A stretch of 5,155 bases of DNA from Blautia sp. (GTDB lineage: Bacteria > Bacillota > Clostridia > Lachnospirales > Lachnospiraceae), in NCBI GenBank assembly GCA_017420455.1, contig JAFOJB010000483.1, positions 1 through 5,155 on the forward strand. The letters are read 5' to 3'. The notes beneath the pieces were generated by a model that saw only the letters and a program-made list of their open reading frames with translations, did no database searches and was not told the origin of the DNA. A program made the position numbers and the translations under genes. Numbering within the stretch: the first letter of the stretch is position 1; each line of letters opens with the position of its first letter. This document shows positions 5,075 to 5,155 of this stretch, in pieces.

Positions 5075-5087
5075 TGTTTTCAGGAAC

Positions 5088-5116
5088 AGTATAACACATC
5101 AGCGATATCAATACAA
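5088..5116 (-). promoter_or_regulatory. Extended -10 promoter of the HTH-Uma2 gene
   Basis: On the minus strand TGtTATACT gives an extended -10 (hexamer at 5088-5093). At 17-bp spacing the -35 is TTGTAT (5111-5116), with only the first three bases matching. Extended -10 promoters tolerate such weak -35 boxes. The 20-bp palindrome begins 4 bp upstream of the -35. Confidence 0.6.
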
Positions 5117-5120
5117 TACT

Positions 5121-5140
5121 ATATGGAAATATTTCCATAT
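5121..5140. promoter_or_regulatory. Perfect 20-bp palindrome, probable operator
   Basis: ATATGGAAATATTTCCATAT reads the same on both strands over all 20 bases. Directly after it, GGGATATATTCC (5142-5153) is a related but imperfect site about 17 bp on, consistent with two dimers binding side by side. It lies upstream of the -35 of the HTH-Uma2 gene, a place for an activator, or it may control a divergent gene beyond the right edge. The regulator is unknown; the neighbouring HTH protein is one candidate. Confidence 0.7.
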
Positions 5141-5155
5141 TGGGATATATTCCTG

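Overview
The window looks like chromosomal DNA from a gut-type Clostridia (Firmicutes), most likely Lachnospiraceae. The reasons are the AAAGGAGG-type ribosome binding sites, moderate GC content (judged by eye, not counted), and the protein families present: a DUF6483-like protein, a Flavodoxin_4-type flavodoxin, an AAA-ATPase-like/PD-(D/E)xK protein and an HTH-Uma2 protein. These assignments come from recognising sequence motifs, not from a search. Every gene I can support lies on the minus strand, so transcription runs from right to left.

Reading in the direction of transcription: (1) At the right edge a 20-bp perfect palindrome (5121-5140) sits just upstream of an extended -10 promoter (5088-5116). 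A leader of about 140 nt then leads to a 281-aa protein with an N-terminal Cro/C1-type HTH and a C-terminal Uma2 nuclease-fold domain (4095-4940). (2) The next gap (3756-4094) holds a near-consensus promoter (3890-3918) whose predicted start falls at the edge of nine 7-bp tandem repeats (3821-3883). The purine-rich repeats are therefore the 5' leader of a 152-aa flavodoxin (3297-3755). (3) Gap 3138-3296 holds a strong inverted repeat (3188-3230) ahead of a TTG-started DUF6483-like gene (2748-3137). (4) After 34 nt comes an AAA-ATPase-like/PD-(D/E)xK gene that is cut by a single in-frame TAA at 1616-1618. The two open frames, 1616-2713 and 1043-1585, are the two parts of one ancestral protein of about 555 residues. 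(5) Thirty-nine nt further on, with a TATAAT box in the gap, is a GTG-started exported rhodanese-domain protein (134-1003) with an extra C-terminal domain I cannot name. (6) Positions 1-133 hold a small hairpin and no gene I can support.

The genes do not form an obvious pathway. The DUF6483-like gene and the broken AAA/nuclease gene are spaced like an operon. The Uma2, flavodoxin and rhodanese genes each have a plausible promoter of their own. The observations most worth following are the single-stop split of the AAA/nuclease gene, the heptad-repeat leader of the flavodoxin gene, the palindrome next to the HTH-Uma2 promoter, and the HTH-Uma2 fusion. I found no CRISPR array, tRNA, rRNA, intact insertion sequence or canonical intrinsic terminator, and I cannot show that the window holds a complete new system.
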